DNA of 64,000 nt from Bugula neritina (GCA_964035545.1 OZ037769.1:13849133-13913132), one strand, 5' to 3'. Positions 33,147 through 45,700 are shown, counted from the first letter of the stretch. Notes: generated by a model from the letters alone, not told the origin. Numbers and translations are program-made.

Positions 33147-35924
33147 TTAGATTGTTGCTTCCCATCGAGAACAGAGATAGGCTTTCTCCTGTAGTATCAG
33201 AGGCTTTGGTTTGTAGAGCTGTACAGTCATGGGAATTACCTTCTCCGTCGAATTTCCGGGATTTGGGCAGTCAATTCTTTCTGGCAGATTTAGTATCAGC
33301 GCTGGTTGGAATCTTCTGCTGTTAGCGGTGCTACATAACATTGGTTCTTCGGAATGGCCTTGAACTTTAGCTAGGCAGATTGAAATTATCATTGTCAAGG
33401 CAATGACAAATGGGATCCAGTTTGAAAAGGTCAGTCTGTTTCCACCTCCCGTGGTTTGTTGTTTTTCATCATCGTGTTTCCTGGACAAGTGTGTCAAGTT
33501 CTCCTGGTTTGTGCCTGTATCTGAGATGAGTTTTCTTTTGGGTGGATCTTCAGTAGTTGTTATTGCTTTCTTCATCTTCTCCCAACTGATAGGTGTTACC
33601 GTGACAGGCGATGTTCTGGGTGACTGAGCATCTTTTGAAGTTGGTGTATCAGGTCTTGCAACGCTGGTGATTGTTGGTATGTCATTGACTGTGCTAGAGT
33701 TGGAAGGTGTGTTTCTTGTGTAGAGATTATGCTCATCTATGAATTGTACAACACGGTCTCTAGGTTCGTTTGGTTGCTCACGTCTGCTGCGGCATGTGTA
33801 GTGGTGGTGTCCTCTTTGACCGCAATTGGTGCAGACAGGTCTTCCGTCTATGTCAAATTCTCCTCCATTGTGTTGTTGATTGTATTGGTGTGCCTGTTGG
33901 AATCTACGTTGATGTTGTTGAGATCCCTGAAATCTATTTGGAGAGGGTTGAAATCTGGCTGGTGCTTGGAATCTTCCTCGTTGCTGGAATCTAGCAGGTG
34001 GTCCTTGAAATCTGTATGATGGCTGTTGGACTCTGTATGAATGATGCTGGGCTGGCATATAACGTTGAGTTCCGGATGTATTTCCTTGGAAGTTATCTCT
34101 TCTGTTCCTCTGCCATGTAGTGTCTGGTCCTCTATAGTATGACTGGAACCTTTGCCATGTGTCTGGATCCGGTTCTCTGCTGTTGTGTTGTCTTCTAAAG
34201 CGGCTAGAGTCCTTGTGAGAGTAGAAGTCCCGATTAGGTCCAAGGGGATTCCTTCTCATGTTATCATCTCTCCATCTGTGTCTGGCTACTTCATTAGCAT
34301 AGTCTGCCTTTTCTTTCTCCCTCAGCTCTAAGGCTTTCAAGCTTCTTTTGAGTGACTCAATCTCCTGGTCCTTCTTCTTATCACTCTCAATCGTGTTGAT
34401 AGTTGTTTGGTTAACAACATCCTGCAATAACAATTGATTGGTATGCTCGTATCTCTGAGCAACCTTGAACGCTTCATCAGAGGAAGTGATTTGGCTATTA
34501 TTTAGCATCCCACGCTGGAAAGTGATGGGGAGCCCTTTTATGAATTGGGCCAATATAATTTGGTCCCTGGCATGTTCATCAATGTTAGGATAAGCTCGCT
34601 TCGCCATTGCACATATAGTGGAGTAGAACTTTCCAACTGACTCTGTATCCAGCTTCTTCCTGCTATTCAAGTCAAAGCTTGGCACTACTCCTCCTGAGTT
34701 GATGAACTCTTGATCCATCTCCTGTATTAGTCCGTAGAAGTCTTCATTGAGGCTAGGATATTGGTTTATTATCTTAGTGTAAGTTATCTTAGCACCATCT
34801 TTAAGATATAGTGCTAGGATCTTGGGCCAGGATTCTTCTGGGATAGAGAGAGCTCTGGAGTGCATGATGAAATTCTCCTTGAACTCGTTCCAGGTCAACT
34901 CGTCGAGTGGACTGTTGGCCCATTTTTCCACATCTGGAAGTCTGTTTGTCACTGCGATGATCTGTTGCTTGACTGGCATTGTTTGAGATATTGGAGTGAC
35001 AGATCTTGCTCCATAATGGGCATTTCTTCTGTGTTTGTAATCATCTTCTTTGTATCTCCTGTCATCTTCCAATGAGAGCCTGGGATAGTGGGAGTTGCCC
35101 TTCTTTGCCGAATGTCTGTTATCATGTTCTTGCGAAGGGAGATAATGTTGGGATTGGGGAAACAATTCCATGTCAGGTGAAGGTTGTCTTCTCTCATCAG
35201 GTTGTGAGCTTCTGTGTTTACTGGGATTAAGGGGTAGCCATTCATCCTCGGAGTCGTCTGAAAGACATTCATGTAGTTGTGTTCCATAATAATAATCCCT
35301 CCTCTTTGAAGGCTGGGCCAGCATATGGCTATATTCGTCTCCTTCACTTCTATGTTTCAAGATAGATTGTCTTTTCCTTTTGGATTGATGATATTCTGGC
35401 TCTTCCTTGTCAAGGGAGTGAGATGACCTTGATGGATGATTAATTGCTTCTGGGTATTGGAAATTCCTCCTTGTAGTTTTGGGCCTGACATCTGGTTCAG
35501 GAGAGTTGTCCCGGAATAGATCAGGGGAGTTGTCCCGGAATAGATCTGGGGAGTTGGCTTCTGATCGGTGTTGCCTTCTCCTGGGAGATGGGGATGTTTC
35601 ACAGTTGTACTCATCTACGGTCAGGAATCCTTCATCATCCTCATATTGTTGGTCACGTTCCAAGTCAGTTAGTTGTGTGGGTGGTAGTTGCGGTGGAGCT
35701 GGTACATTAGTGTCATGTTGTGGCTCCCTATAGGCATGGCGGTGTGCTGCAGCCTCCCTGGCTAAGCTTTGAAAGCTGGTAGGGGCTTGCTTTTGTTTTT
35801 GGGGCTTTTCTGGGAGTCCGGTGATACGGCGGAGCAGGTTTGATACTCCTCTGCCAGGTTTACTCATTTTTTTTATGCTGCAAATGTACTTAGCAACACA
35901 CAAACACAATGCAGCAAGTAGCAA
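33147..35924 (-). CDS. Gag-like protein with membrane segment and envelope-like tail (element K)
   Basis: 925 residues from the first Met; the Met at 35867 (MSKPGRGV) is an equally likely start. The N-terminal 300 residues are charged and disordered-looking, with a short repeat SPDLFRDN. A retrotransposon Gag domain follows (near 320-500, WANSPLDELTWNEFKENF), then a short coiled coil, an Arg/Gln/Phe-rich RNA-binding stretch (FQ/RF repeats) and one CCHC knuckle (CTNCGQRGHHHYTC, near 695). Unusually it then has a hydrophobic segment (WIPFVIALTMIISICLA, near 835-852) and a short cysteine-bearing region that resembles the start of retroelement envelope glycoproteins, before the stop. No protease or RT follows. 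The Gag assignment is firm; the envelope-like label is tentative. Confidence 0.75.
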   Translation of the reverse strand: MLLAALCLCVAKYICSIKKMSKPGRGVSNLLRRITGLPEKPQKQKQAPTSFQSLAREAAAHRHAYREPQHDTNVPAPPQLPPTQLTDLERDQQYEDDEGFLTVDEYNCETSPSPRRRQHRSEANSPDLFRDNSPDLFRDNSPEPDVRPKTTRRNFQYPEAINHPSRSSHSLDKEEPEYHQSKRKRQSILKHRSEGDEYSHMLAQPSKRRDYYYGTQLHECLSDDSEDEWLPLNPSKHRSSQPDERRQPSPDMELFPQSQHYLPSQEHDNRHSAKKGNSHYPRLSLEDDRRYKEDDYKHRRNAHYGARSVTPISQTMPVKQQIIAVTNRLPDVEKWANSPLDELTWNEFKENFIMHSRALSIPEESWPKILALYLKDGAKITYTKIINQYPSLNEDFYGLIQEMDQEFINSGGVVPSFDLNSRKKLDTESVGKFYSTICAMAKRAYPNIDEHARDQIILAQFIKGLPITFQRGMLNNSQITSSDEAFKVAQRYEHTNQLLLQDVVNQTTINTIESDKKKDQEIESLKRSLKALELREKEKADYANEVARHRWRDDNMRRNPLGPNRDFYSHKDSSRFRRQHNSREPDPDTWQRFQSYYRGPDTTWQRNRRDNFQGNTSGTQRYMPAQHHSYRVQQPSYRFQGPPARFQQRGRFQAPARFQPSPNRFQGSQQHQRRFQQAHQYNQQHNGGEFDIDGRPVCTNCGQRGHHHYTCRSRREQPNEPRDRVVQFIDEHNLYTRNTPSNSSTVNDIPTITSVARPDTPTSKDAQSPRTSPVTVTPISWEKMKKAITTTEDPPKRKLISDTGTNQENLTHLSRKHDDEKQQTTGGGNRLTFSNWIPFVIALTMIISICLAKVQGHSEEPMLCSTANSRRFQPALILNLPERIDCPNPGNSTEKVIPMTVQLYKPKPLILQEKAYLCSRWEATI

Positions 35925-36443
35925 ATAGAAGAATGTGTATATATATTGTATTTATATTTTGTGAACAAATAATTGTACTGATAAATATTTGTTGCTCTTA
36001 TTATATCAACTCTTTAATTGCAAGCAACAAAAACTGTTGGACTGGAAAAGCATGTATATACATATATAAAAATTAGTATACAGCAGTATGATAATTTTAA
36101 GTAGCTGTGTGTAGAAATATTGTTAAACAGCACTATATTATGTTTATCATACAAGTTTCAAGAATAGCCAATATAAGATAAGGTAACTCTAAACTAGTTA
36201 TAGGGTAACTCTAAACTAATTATAATTATTACATTGAATATTTTAGTATATTTAGCATTAATTAGTTCACAGGATATATGATTTGCAGACAATGTAGCAG
36301 TAATATAAAAGCTTAGAGGATAAATATACATATATGTATTAATCAATCAAACGCAAGCAATTTATCACAGGCCCTATTAAAGAAAACTGGCTAGTATGTC
36401 CTACACAGCAAGATTTCTCTAAGCCCAACAGAAGCTCCAAATT

Positions 36444-38503
36444 TGTCGAACAAAAATTTAAAAATAATTAAAATAATTAAGATTAAAAATAAACTTTGCA
36501 ATTTATAATTGATAACTGAATTAAATAACTGAATTAAATAATTGAATCGGATTAAATTGAACCTCTGGTTTAGTCAGATTGGTCAGTTAAAATGAAGCGA
36601 AGTTACTTATTAGCTTTTAGTTTCAAAATTTCTATATAATTTGCAATTGATTAATCAAAAACAAGAGTTATCTTTGCTCGACAAATATTATGGTTTGGAA
36701 ATCATGTAGTAATGTATATATGTGGTTCTATGTATATTGTGTAATGGTTAGCACTCAGGCTAATATTCTGTGAGACAAATTTGGGATTTGCTCCCTCAGA
36801 AGAATTGAAATTATAATATATATGTGTTGTATAATATGTATATCTATTTGATAATAATATTGAAGCAAGCAAATTACAATAATAAAATATTACAAGAAAT
36901 TAGCCAAACCAAAACAAAGATTGTCCTAGCGACCCTTTGAAATCTTGCTGTGTTATACTAGCAACAGAAATAGCTAAGTTTGACAATTGGGATAGAAAGG
37001 CTTATACAAAATTGAATACACAATGAGAATTGCAAGTAGAACATCAATATTAAAATATATGCTTTAACATAAACTCATACAGCCTTGAAATAAATTCTTC
37101 AATATAAATTAGTGCAGCTTTAGAATTCAAATATTTTCTCAATCCAAATATTTTCTCAAGTATAAATTTGTGCAGCTTTAAAATTCAAATATTTTTTCAA
37201 TGTAAATTTATGCAGCTTTAAAATTCAAATATTTCTTCAATGTAAATTTGTGTAGACTAGAAACAAATTTCTCAATTCAAATATAAATTTATGCAGCTCT
37301 TTTTTTTTTAAATTCAAATACTTTCTCAATCCAAATATTTCTCAAATATAGATTTGTGTAGACTAGAGACAAATTTCTCAATTCAAATATTTCTCAAATA
37401 TAAATCTGTGCAGCTTTGACATAAATTTTCTCAATTCAAATGTTTCTCAAATAAATTTGTGCTGCTTCAGAATCAATAAATCAAATCAACAGATTTCTTA
37501 AAATAAATTTGTGCTGCTTCAGAATCAATAAATCAAATCAACAATTTGTGCTGCTTCAGAATCAATAAATCAAATCAACAATTTGTGCTGCTTCAGAATC
37601 AATAAATCAAATCAATAATTTCTTAAAATAAATTTGTGCTGCTTCAGAATTAAAAGAACATTGATAAACTTGTTAGTTCAAATAGCGTAGTACAAGAAGT
37701 TAATACATAAACATATCCATAAAAAAAATTGTAATATTACTTACTGCAATCAATATGTGTATTGTCAGTCTCTTGAAATTTCCCTTAGCGTTAGCAATTA
37801 CTATTATTACTGTTATTACTAATAAGTATATATTTTGTATTCCGATTATCTTTGTATACCAATTAATTAATTACTCGATTACATGATTTTCCAGAGACCC
37901 GGTGGCTCCTTTTATATCGGATCTTCTTGGCGGTGGTTCAGATTTCAAGGATACCGGCAACAACTGGTGAAAACTGGCCGACGAAAACTGGCGGCAGAAA
38001 TTGACGCAGAATTCGGTCAGGTATGTTGTTGTTTACAGCCAAGATGGGGATTGACGTAAGAGGATCTGCTGTTGTTGACTCATCTTTGTATTTTGTAGGC
38101 TATATCATCGTTAATTGTACCTCAGTCTATAATTTGAAGAATAATTTTTGACTATAATATGGTAAAATATATCAGCCAATGGTCACGTGTTGATCTCTAT
38201 AATAGGCTATATTAATGTTAAATAATTTATTAAGCATCTAAATTGTTGTATATCATCTATATGTTGGCATGAATAAATATTCACACATATACATGTATAT
38301 CTCTATTTGTAAACAGCATCTATTATATGTTTCAGCTTTTTACCTATTTCCATTTGTTCAGCAATTAGTGTTTTATTTCAAAAGTCAGTATCACAAATTT
38401 CAACACGTGATCATGGCATGTAGTACTGTAATTACTTATCCAAAAAGCCACATACTACTAGATAATATTATTTGCATTGCCACAAAGCTATAAATTCATG
38501 TGC

Positions 38504-38542
<39 letters not shown>

Positions 38543-39464
38543 AATGTATTAATGCATTCTTTGTTTAGAGCAACTTCTGTGCAAAACCAAGATGTCTAAC
38601 TCACTCAAAACTTGTACATTTAAACATTAACTTTACTCAATTATTGAGCCTCATGTATCCTATTACTTGAATGTACTTATACTCTTTCTTGAATGTTGTA
38701 GATAAATTGTAGTCTACATACCGTGATGGAGCAGATATAATAATTTATAATTGCATCAACCTGCTACAGCAGCTATCTCACTGAAAGTCTCAAGCAAACG
38801 TCAGCATCGCCGAAGCCATATTTTAATAAGCTGGCAGAACATCTCAGATACACAACTTGTGAAGTACAGAAGTAAGAATTAACATAAGAGAACAGTATAT
38901 GTATAATCATGCATCCTACCGAGAATATAGTTTTTTAAGAATTTTCTGAGAACAATGGTAATATATATATATCAATACTTTTAGTTTAATCACTTATGAC
39001 ATAATTTATAGAAATTCTACTTCTAACATTATTGCAAAATGTTTCCCGCAATCCTTGCAAACTTGTAGAAATGAGGCTATCTAACATTTCTATTTTGTTT
39101 ATATTAGCGAATAGTTTCAGTCTTTATATCGGTCACCATGAGGATACAATTGCTTTGACATTTCTATTCCCATCAATAAAATAAGCATTTTCTACGTAAG
39201 AGAGAAACTATGTCTATTTACCTGGTAGACTATTCTGCAAGGCCATGATAGAGTTTTGACTTTGCAAGTTATTCTGCAAGGCCATGATAGAATTTTGAAT
39301 TTCCTCTCCACTACTTTTACTAAAACTCTTAAGCTATACTCCTATATTCAAACCATTAGTTCTAATCATAACTACTATTAGCATATCATTCTGTAAAAAC
39401 ATTAAGTTGCTGTGCAGTATCTACTCTGCAAAATATAAAGTACTGTGTAATCTCTGATCTGACA
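36444..39464 (-). repeat. 5' LTR of element K (3021 bp)
   Basis: Direct repeat of 26623-29640, carrying the same tRNA-like segment (36724-36807), tandem arrays and an (AT)n tract near 38505-38538. Confidence 0.88.
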
Positions 39465-39468
39465 ATAT

Positions 39469-40870
39469 TTAGGGCTTGTAGATTAAAGATTTTATACCTA
39501 CACAGAGACTGCTGAATACTGATGACATTTGTATCTGGGCATTATAGCACACGAGCTTTCTGGGCTGTTTTGTATATAATTTGCATGTGCCAAATTAATA
39601 AAATATTTTATAACAATCCACAGTTCTTCAAAATATGAAAAGTTACCTTTAGCCTAGCTACAAAAATGAATTTTATTATCGCATGGAAGTATGTCGTGGT
39701 GCCAAACGTTTGCAAAAGCATTATGTTATCGTTGCCATTAGTAGCAAACATTTATTATGCAGTGATGCGACAGTCATCGGAATTTCCCCAAACATCGAGG
39801 GAATTTCCGTAGTGGCGACTTTCCACCTTATACGCAGTGGTTTTTCCTCCGCTTGGGAAATTCTATTATAGCATATTATAGAACGACCGTTTATCAATCC
39901 AAACATTTTCACTTGTAGTAAATATCCGCCTCTCCAAACTGAATTGCGCGTAAGAACATAACAATGGACCTTGTTTTCTGAGCCTTTGTTAGTATGAAAA
40001 ATTATTCTGGTTGTATTGTTTATTTTTGTTTACAGAGATAGTTATAGGGGGGTTAAACTCATGTGATTGCGGAATACAACTGTTGATACTCAATTCGTTT
40101 TGTTTTAGTTTTTTCTTCAACTTTTCGTTTTAGTTTAGGCGTTGCCGATTGTCACTATCACTGAGAGTGAGTATCAGTGTATCACTATCACTATGAGTAT
40201 GATTATGACTTTCACTATGATTATGATTGACATCATGATTGTGATTATTATTATCAATATTATTATGAATATCATGATTTAGGTTGTAGTAATCTTATTC
40301 AGATTTATTTAGTTTTTAGTAATAGCTCTGTTAAACTTAATCATAATGTTATATACTGATACTTATTTTATTTTTATTCACATTAACTTTGAGTTTGACA
40401 TTAGCGTTGCTATGCCTATAGCCCTATAGTAATAGTTATAGTATAACTATACGTAGTACTAATGGTAATAGTAATAGGCAATTAAACTTATTGTGATAAT
40501 AACAATAGAAATAACAATTTAAACTAGAGATTGCCATTCTGATTCAGTTAGTGGTCGTTTTGCTATTAAAAGTCAAAATGATAATCAGAATGTAACACTA
40601 ACAGTGGTAACTGTAGGGCTAAGTGTAACTGTAATTAACTTCTAGGCAATTTCAACTGGCTATATAACTATAGTATACTGTATACCATAGTTTGTATAGT
40701 ATAACTATATGCCATATATAGTATATGCTATATTCATTAGATACTTGAGAAAATTTATGTAGTTTAAAATTGTTACTTGACATGCATCTTCTCATCTGCC
40801 TTAAACTCTAGTAATCTTCCACATGTAGGTTTAGTAATTTACTGTAAGTTCCAATGAAATGGAAAGTTGT
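39469..40870. other. Gene-free stretch between K and D2
   Basis: AT-rich, no supported gene. 40140-40640 consists largely of degenerate short repeats of the ACTATCACTATGAGTATGATT kind. Confidence 0.6.
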
Positions 40871-40874
40871 GTAG

Positions 40875-41151
40875 TGTTGTTCGAGGCCCAATAGTTATGT
40901 GGGCTTTCTAGCGAGTCTAATTAGCATTTAATCACCGATAACTCAAGGGTAGTTTCGATTAGAAGCTTTATTAAATTATATAATACAATGCAAAAAAATA
41001 TCTCTATGTATCACGGAACTTGCTACTTTACATCACTGTAATTACGCTCCAACTAACTACTGACTGTCTGTATGGCTTAATACGATTGTTATCTATAACT
41101 CTCTGTGATTGGCAGGGGGTGCGCGTGACGTGTAAACCACGCCCAATTACA
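40875..41151 (-). repeat. 3' LTR of element D2
   Basis: 277 bp; + strand ends TGTTGTTCG...CAATTACA. Matches 48101-48376. Confidence 0.9.
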
Positions 41152-41185
41152 CCGCCCCCCCCCCAGCAGGAAGCATACCTTCCTG
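41152..41185 (-). promoter_or_regulatory. Polypurine tract with adjoining hairpin (element D2)
   Basis: In element sense: CAGGAAG, five-base loop, CTTCCTG, CTGGGGGGGGGGCGG, then the LTR. Compared with B (CAGAAAG/CTTTCTG), both stem strands changed together. Confidence 0.75.
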
Positions 41186-41535
41186 ATATTTACCCAACAA
41201 CAACAAAAAAAATATAAAACAAAATAATAAAAAAAACAAAAATATAAAATCTGAACATCAAAAATATCACGTATAAGATTGGCATATTCCCAAAAAGAAA
41301 TTTACATGTTTGTGAGCAAAACTACGTGGGGAATGACACAATATAAACCCACGGTTTATCTACATATTGATATAAGAAAGAAAAATATAAAATAATATCC
41401 ACGTACGAAGATCATGTAGCACCGAGATCAGATACGGCCGGAGAGGGATGAGTGTGGGGAGAGAGATAACGTGTCACCACCTGCAGGTGTGAAGGGTCGG
41501 AAGAAGTGGGGAAGGAGAATAATGTCATTAAGGGT

Positions 41536-42630
41536 TCAGTCCTGGTCACCTCGCTTGAGTAGAGCCACAGAGGCTTTGAGAGTTTTAAGCTCTGAGCCGG
41601 CGGCAGCTACTCTAGGAGTTAGTCGTTGAACCTCGGCCTCCAGGTCATATACGCGGAGTTTAACTTCTTTTAAGTTGCGAGCGGTGGGAGCATGCCGTTT
41701 TGGAGAGGATGAGTGCCAGCGGCGTTTAGTAGAAGGTTGTACAGAAACGGGGGAGGGGGAGCGTCGTTTTCTAGGTATTTCGACTCTCTGGAGGAGGACT
41801 CGTGGTAGGGTGGTGGGTCGAGGTACAGTTTGTGCTGGAGGAGAGTGGGGTGGCTTTGCAGATTTCCTGTGTCTAGGGGGTTTCGGACACGGTCCATGAG
41901 TGATGAGGCGAGGGGATGGGAATCCTTGTTTCAGTCGCTCGAAACGGGGGAGATCTTTGATGAAGGGCTTTATTAAGTTGAGGAAGGTGGGGAAGTTATA
42001 CTGATCCACGTCATATAGGTGCCCCACATGGCATTCCATGGTGCGCTGGTGTCTGAGGATGTAGTCCCTGTGGTAACTGAATTCACCACAGGGACAGAGG
42101 GTGGTTAAGAAGTGTTGCGGTACATGGACGCGCAAACGGCGATGAGTAGAGAAGTGCTGTTGACACAGCCTGCAGGTGGTGCATTCATCATGGCCGCGGT
42201 GTATCTGGATCTGTTCTTCTGTTTCTTGTGCGACCCAGCTATGCCGTTGGAGTAGCGTGTCCGGCAGGGAGGTGGGAGGTGTTTCGCCGTTCCAGGCTAG
42301 CTCTAGTGGTGGCATGTCTCCGTAGTTGGAAGAGCGAGTGGCGTCTAAAAGAGCAGAATTATTGTTAGATCGAAGTTGATCTTTACAGCATAATTCTGAT
42401 GACAATCGACTGTTACTAGTCTGAGAGTCATGCATCTTTTTGTACGGCACTCGAGAGACTGTGTCAGAACGTGTAAACTGACTGAGAGACATAGTATCAA
42501 GCTCCAGATCTAGTAGATCGTCCGCCATTACTATGTCCTCGTCGTCATTCACGTGTGACTCTGTCTCCAGTAACTGTGATTCAATCAGATCGATTAAATC
42601 AGAGTTGACTGAGGTGAGATCTATTTCCAT
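41536..42630 (-). CDS. ORF3: two-zinc-finger, coiled-coil protein of element D2
   Basis: 364 residues, uninterrupted. Residues 1-60 are acidic and leucine-rich (a possible activation-like or partner-binding segment). The shared motif SRVPYKKM is near 60. A conserved W-x3-ET motif (WVAQETEEQI) precedes finger 1, C153-x2-C156-x12-H169-x3-H173, and finger 2, C179-x-C181-x12-H194 with H201. A conserved NFPTFLNLIKPF motif follows, then a Lys/Arg/Pro/Ser-rich region with likely nuclear localisation signals, and a C-terminal coiled coil. Relatives are fused to Pol in A and broken in B. It starts 87 bp after the Pol tail stop; its expression (splicing, reinitiation) is unknown. A DNA- or RNA-binding role is inferred from the fingers only. 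I recognise no named family. Confidence 0.85.
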   Translation of the reverse strand: MEIDLTSVNSDLIDLIESQLLETESHVNDDEDIVMADDLLDLELDTMSLSQFTRSDTVSRVPYKKMHDSQTSNSRLSSELCCKDQLRSNNNSALLDATRSSNYGDMPPLELAWNGETPPTSLPDTLLQRHSWVAQETEEQIQIHRGHDECTTCRLCQQHFSTHRRLRVHVPQHFLTTLCPCGEFSYHRDYILRHQRTMECHVGHLYDVDQYNFPTFLNLIKPFIKDLPRFERLKQGFPSPRLITHGPCPKPPRHRKSAKPPHSPPAQTVPRPTTLPRVLLQRVEIPRKRRSPSPVSVQPSTKRRWHSSSPKRHAPTARNLKEVKLRVYDLEAEVQRLTPRVAAAGSELKTLKASVALLKRGDQD

Positions 42631-42716
42631 TAGTGGAGGTGTTAGATCTAGGCAAGCTTACCTTGGAACTCGGTATTTGTACTCATACTCGACGTTCAAG
42701 CTTGGATGTGGATGGA

Positions 42717-45700
42717 TTAAAAAGCACGTCTACTCTTGACCGCGTCAGCGTAGGAAAAGGCTGGACAGCGTCTTTGTTGTGCGAGACCGGAACTGTGTGC
42801 CCGGGGAGTGGTAATTCCACTCGCTATTCCGTTTTCGCAAAACTTGGTTTTTCCGTGGTGTTCATAACTCCCACGCTTTGCTGCCAGTCTTTCCGTACGG
42901 CGCCCAGCTAGACTCTCATACCTGCTGCTTGTAACGCGGTCGCATACGAAGTTTTGGAGATAAGCTGGTGGTCGTCTAGTACGTTGCCCCCTTTCAAGGG
43001 GGGAGATGTACTAGTGGTAGACGCCGGAGAAGGTGGGGTAGCTGGTGAGGGAGGTGGTGTACTCACCAGTGGGTTGTTACACTCTACTGGTGGTGTTTCC
43101 TGCCTCCCGTCGGCTGTCATTCCCTCGTCCCCTCTGTTCCCTCCGGACGGAGCCCCTCCCGTGGGGGGGTTTTGCACTTCCGGAAGTATATTTAGTTCTG
43201 GAAGTGGTGGTGGTAGCCTTGGGGCCGGACGGCTTGGCGCTGGGGGCAGAGGGCGCGTCCCCGTTGGAGGGGGTGGCCTCTTTTGCCTTGCCAAGTCTTC
43301 TGTCCGTGGAATGACCCACTCATCATTGGGTTTATGCCGCCGCCGCCTGCGCATCGTTGTCTGCCTCCTGGGCTCTAACAATGGGGGGCACCCTCTGCCG
43401 CACCTGGGCTAGCCCAATAGGGTTTCAAGCGGGCTTCATTCTGGACAGATATCTGTCCAGACCGCTCCAGCTTGTAAGTATGATTGGGCATTGCCTCAAC
43501 TACTACGTAGGGTCCCACGAACTTAGGCTGTAGTTTAGCTGCCTGTCCTCGACGCCTACGGTAGTTGATCATCCAGACCCAGTCTCCGGTCTGGTAGAGG
43601 GGTGGCTCGTCAGCGTCTTCCTGTCGCACCTGCCACTACTTCTCCCGCAGTATTTCGTGTGCGACTCTCAGATGCTCTATCAATTCCCCAGCGTACTCGT
43701 GGACAGAGTATTCTGGCTCCGGAATATGATAGGCGAGGTGGTCGGGCACTCGTGTCTCACGACCGAGTGTCAAGAGGTTGGGGGCCTCGCCGGTGCTGGT
43801 ATGTGGCGTGCTGCGGTAGGCCCGCATGACCTGTGGTAAGACAAGATCCCATTCCTCCTGGCCTCGGCCGAGTAGTAGACTGCGGAGTGCATCGCCCAGC
43901 ATCCGGTTGTTGCGTTCGACCACCCCGTTACCCTGGGGGTGGTATGGAGTGGTCCTGCTTTGGTTTACTCCCCAGAGGCGACAGAGGTCGCTCATCAGTT
44001 GAGACTGGAAATGCGACCCCTGATCCGAGTGTAGTTGCTCGGGCAGCCCAAAGTAGCAGAACGCACGCTGGTCTAGTGTGCTGGCCACTGTCGGGGCAGA
44101 CGCATCCGGGATGGCCAGAGCGTCGGCCCACCTAGTGAAGTGGTCGGTCAGCACTAGGATTCAACTGTTTCCTCTGGGGGTGATGGGCATGGGTCCGACC
44201 AAGTCAACAGCTACCACCTGCCAGGGCCTGCCAGCATATAGCCTACGTCGTCCCGCTTCTCCAGGGGGACGGCCATGCTTGCTGGCCTGGCAGATTTCGC
44301 ATTGCTTGATCCTTAGTCGGACGTCACGCTCCATGTTGGGCCAATACCACCGGAGCCTTAGCTTGGTAAGCACCCTCCGGACTCCGGCGTGAGCCTGCCG
44401 GTGAGTGTCCCATACTAGCTCCCGGCGCATGGCGGCTGGGCAGATCACTCGTTTTCGACCAGGATGTCCCCGGCCGGCGGCCAAGGTGATGGTCAGCAGA
44501 CCATCTGGCCCGATCCGCAGGGAGTCCCAGCGTTGGCAGTACAGCCGTAATTCGGCGCACTCCTGCCGCAGCTGTTCTTCGCTGGGTCGTCGCCCCTCCC
44601 GTTTAGCTCGATATATGTCGGCTACCACCCCAGGGAGGTCCTCCTGGAGTTTCTGCAGCTCCCTGACATTACGAGCTAAGACAGGGTTGGCTCGGAGATT
44701 GTTGACAGCCTCCGGTGGGTTGGGAATCCTTGGTTTGAGTTGACCTTGGTCCCAGTCGTAGCTCACTCCAGGGTGGTCCAGTTTCGCCAACTCGGATCTT
44801 GGGGGACCCCCATCCCTTCTCTCGATGTTGTGACACTGTTTACACCCCTCGTCCGGCCGCCGACTCAGTCCGTCCGCGTTGCCGTGTTTTCTACCGGGTC
44901 GATGTTCGGTCCGGTCTGAAAACTCGGCCAGGACTTCGAGCCATCGGGCGACTTGGCTGGACGGTTCAGCTCTCTTACACAGCCAAATCAAGGAGGCGTG
45001 GTCCGTCCGCAAGCGGAACGGCCTACCGTAAAAATAAGGCCGGAAGTGTTTGACTGACTTGATTACTGCCAATAACTCCTTGCGGGTAGTGCAGTAATTG
45101 CGCTCAGGGGGTGAGAGCGATTTGCTATAGTAAGCTACGACTACTTCACGGCCCTCTTGCACTTGCGACAGCACAGCACCAACGTTCTGGTCACTGGCGT
45201 CCGTGTCAAGAACGTACTCCAGAGCGGGGTCTGGGTAGGCCAGAATTGGAGCCTCTAGAAAGCGGCTCTTGAGACTGTCGAATGCCCTTGATTGGACGGA
45301 TGTCTACTGCCAGGCCACTCCCTTTGCGGTGAGCCGATTTAACGGCTGTGCAACCCCCGCAAAGTCTGGTGTGTATTGTCTATAATACCCTACCAGCCCC
45401 AGGAAGGCCCGGAGTCCGGTTAAGTCCTGGGGGGTGACTCAGTCGGCCACAGCCCGCACCTTTTCCGGGTCCGTCGCCACGCCATTACGGCCGACTACGT
45501 GCCCCAGGTACTTGACCTCCGGCTGCAAAAGAGCGCATTTGGAAGGTTTGAGTTTGAGACCGGCACCTCGGAGTCGCTCGAAGACCTCCCGCAGACGACT
45601 GACATGGGTCGTAAAGTCTGGGGAGATTACGATGACATCATCGAGGTAGACGAGCAGCGTCTTCCAGTGGAGGCCGCTGAGAACCTGTTCCATGAGCCGC

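Larger units (their letters stand above)
26623..39464 (-). mobile_element. Giant LTR element K (12.8 kb, 3.0-kb LTRs, no polymerase)
   Basis: Two nearly identical direct repeats of 3018 and 3021 bp bound a 6.8-kb interior. Ends are TGTCGAAC...CTGACA, flanked by ATAT on both sides (26619-26622 and 39465-39468). The only long ORF is on the minus strand near the right LTR, so the right copy is the 5' LTR. TGGAGCTTCTGTTGGGC just inside it is a plausible primer-binding site. No RT, protease or integrase is visible, so it must rely on another element's enzymes. Confidence 0.85.

Noticed and set aside
33008-33325. 105-codon + strand ORF
   Set aside because: Overlaps the end of the K Gag-like ORF antisense and has no recognisable domain.
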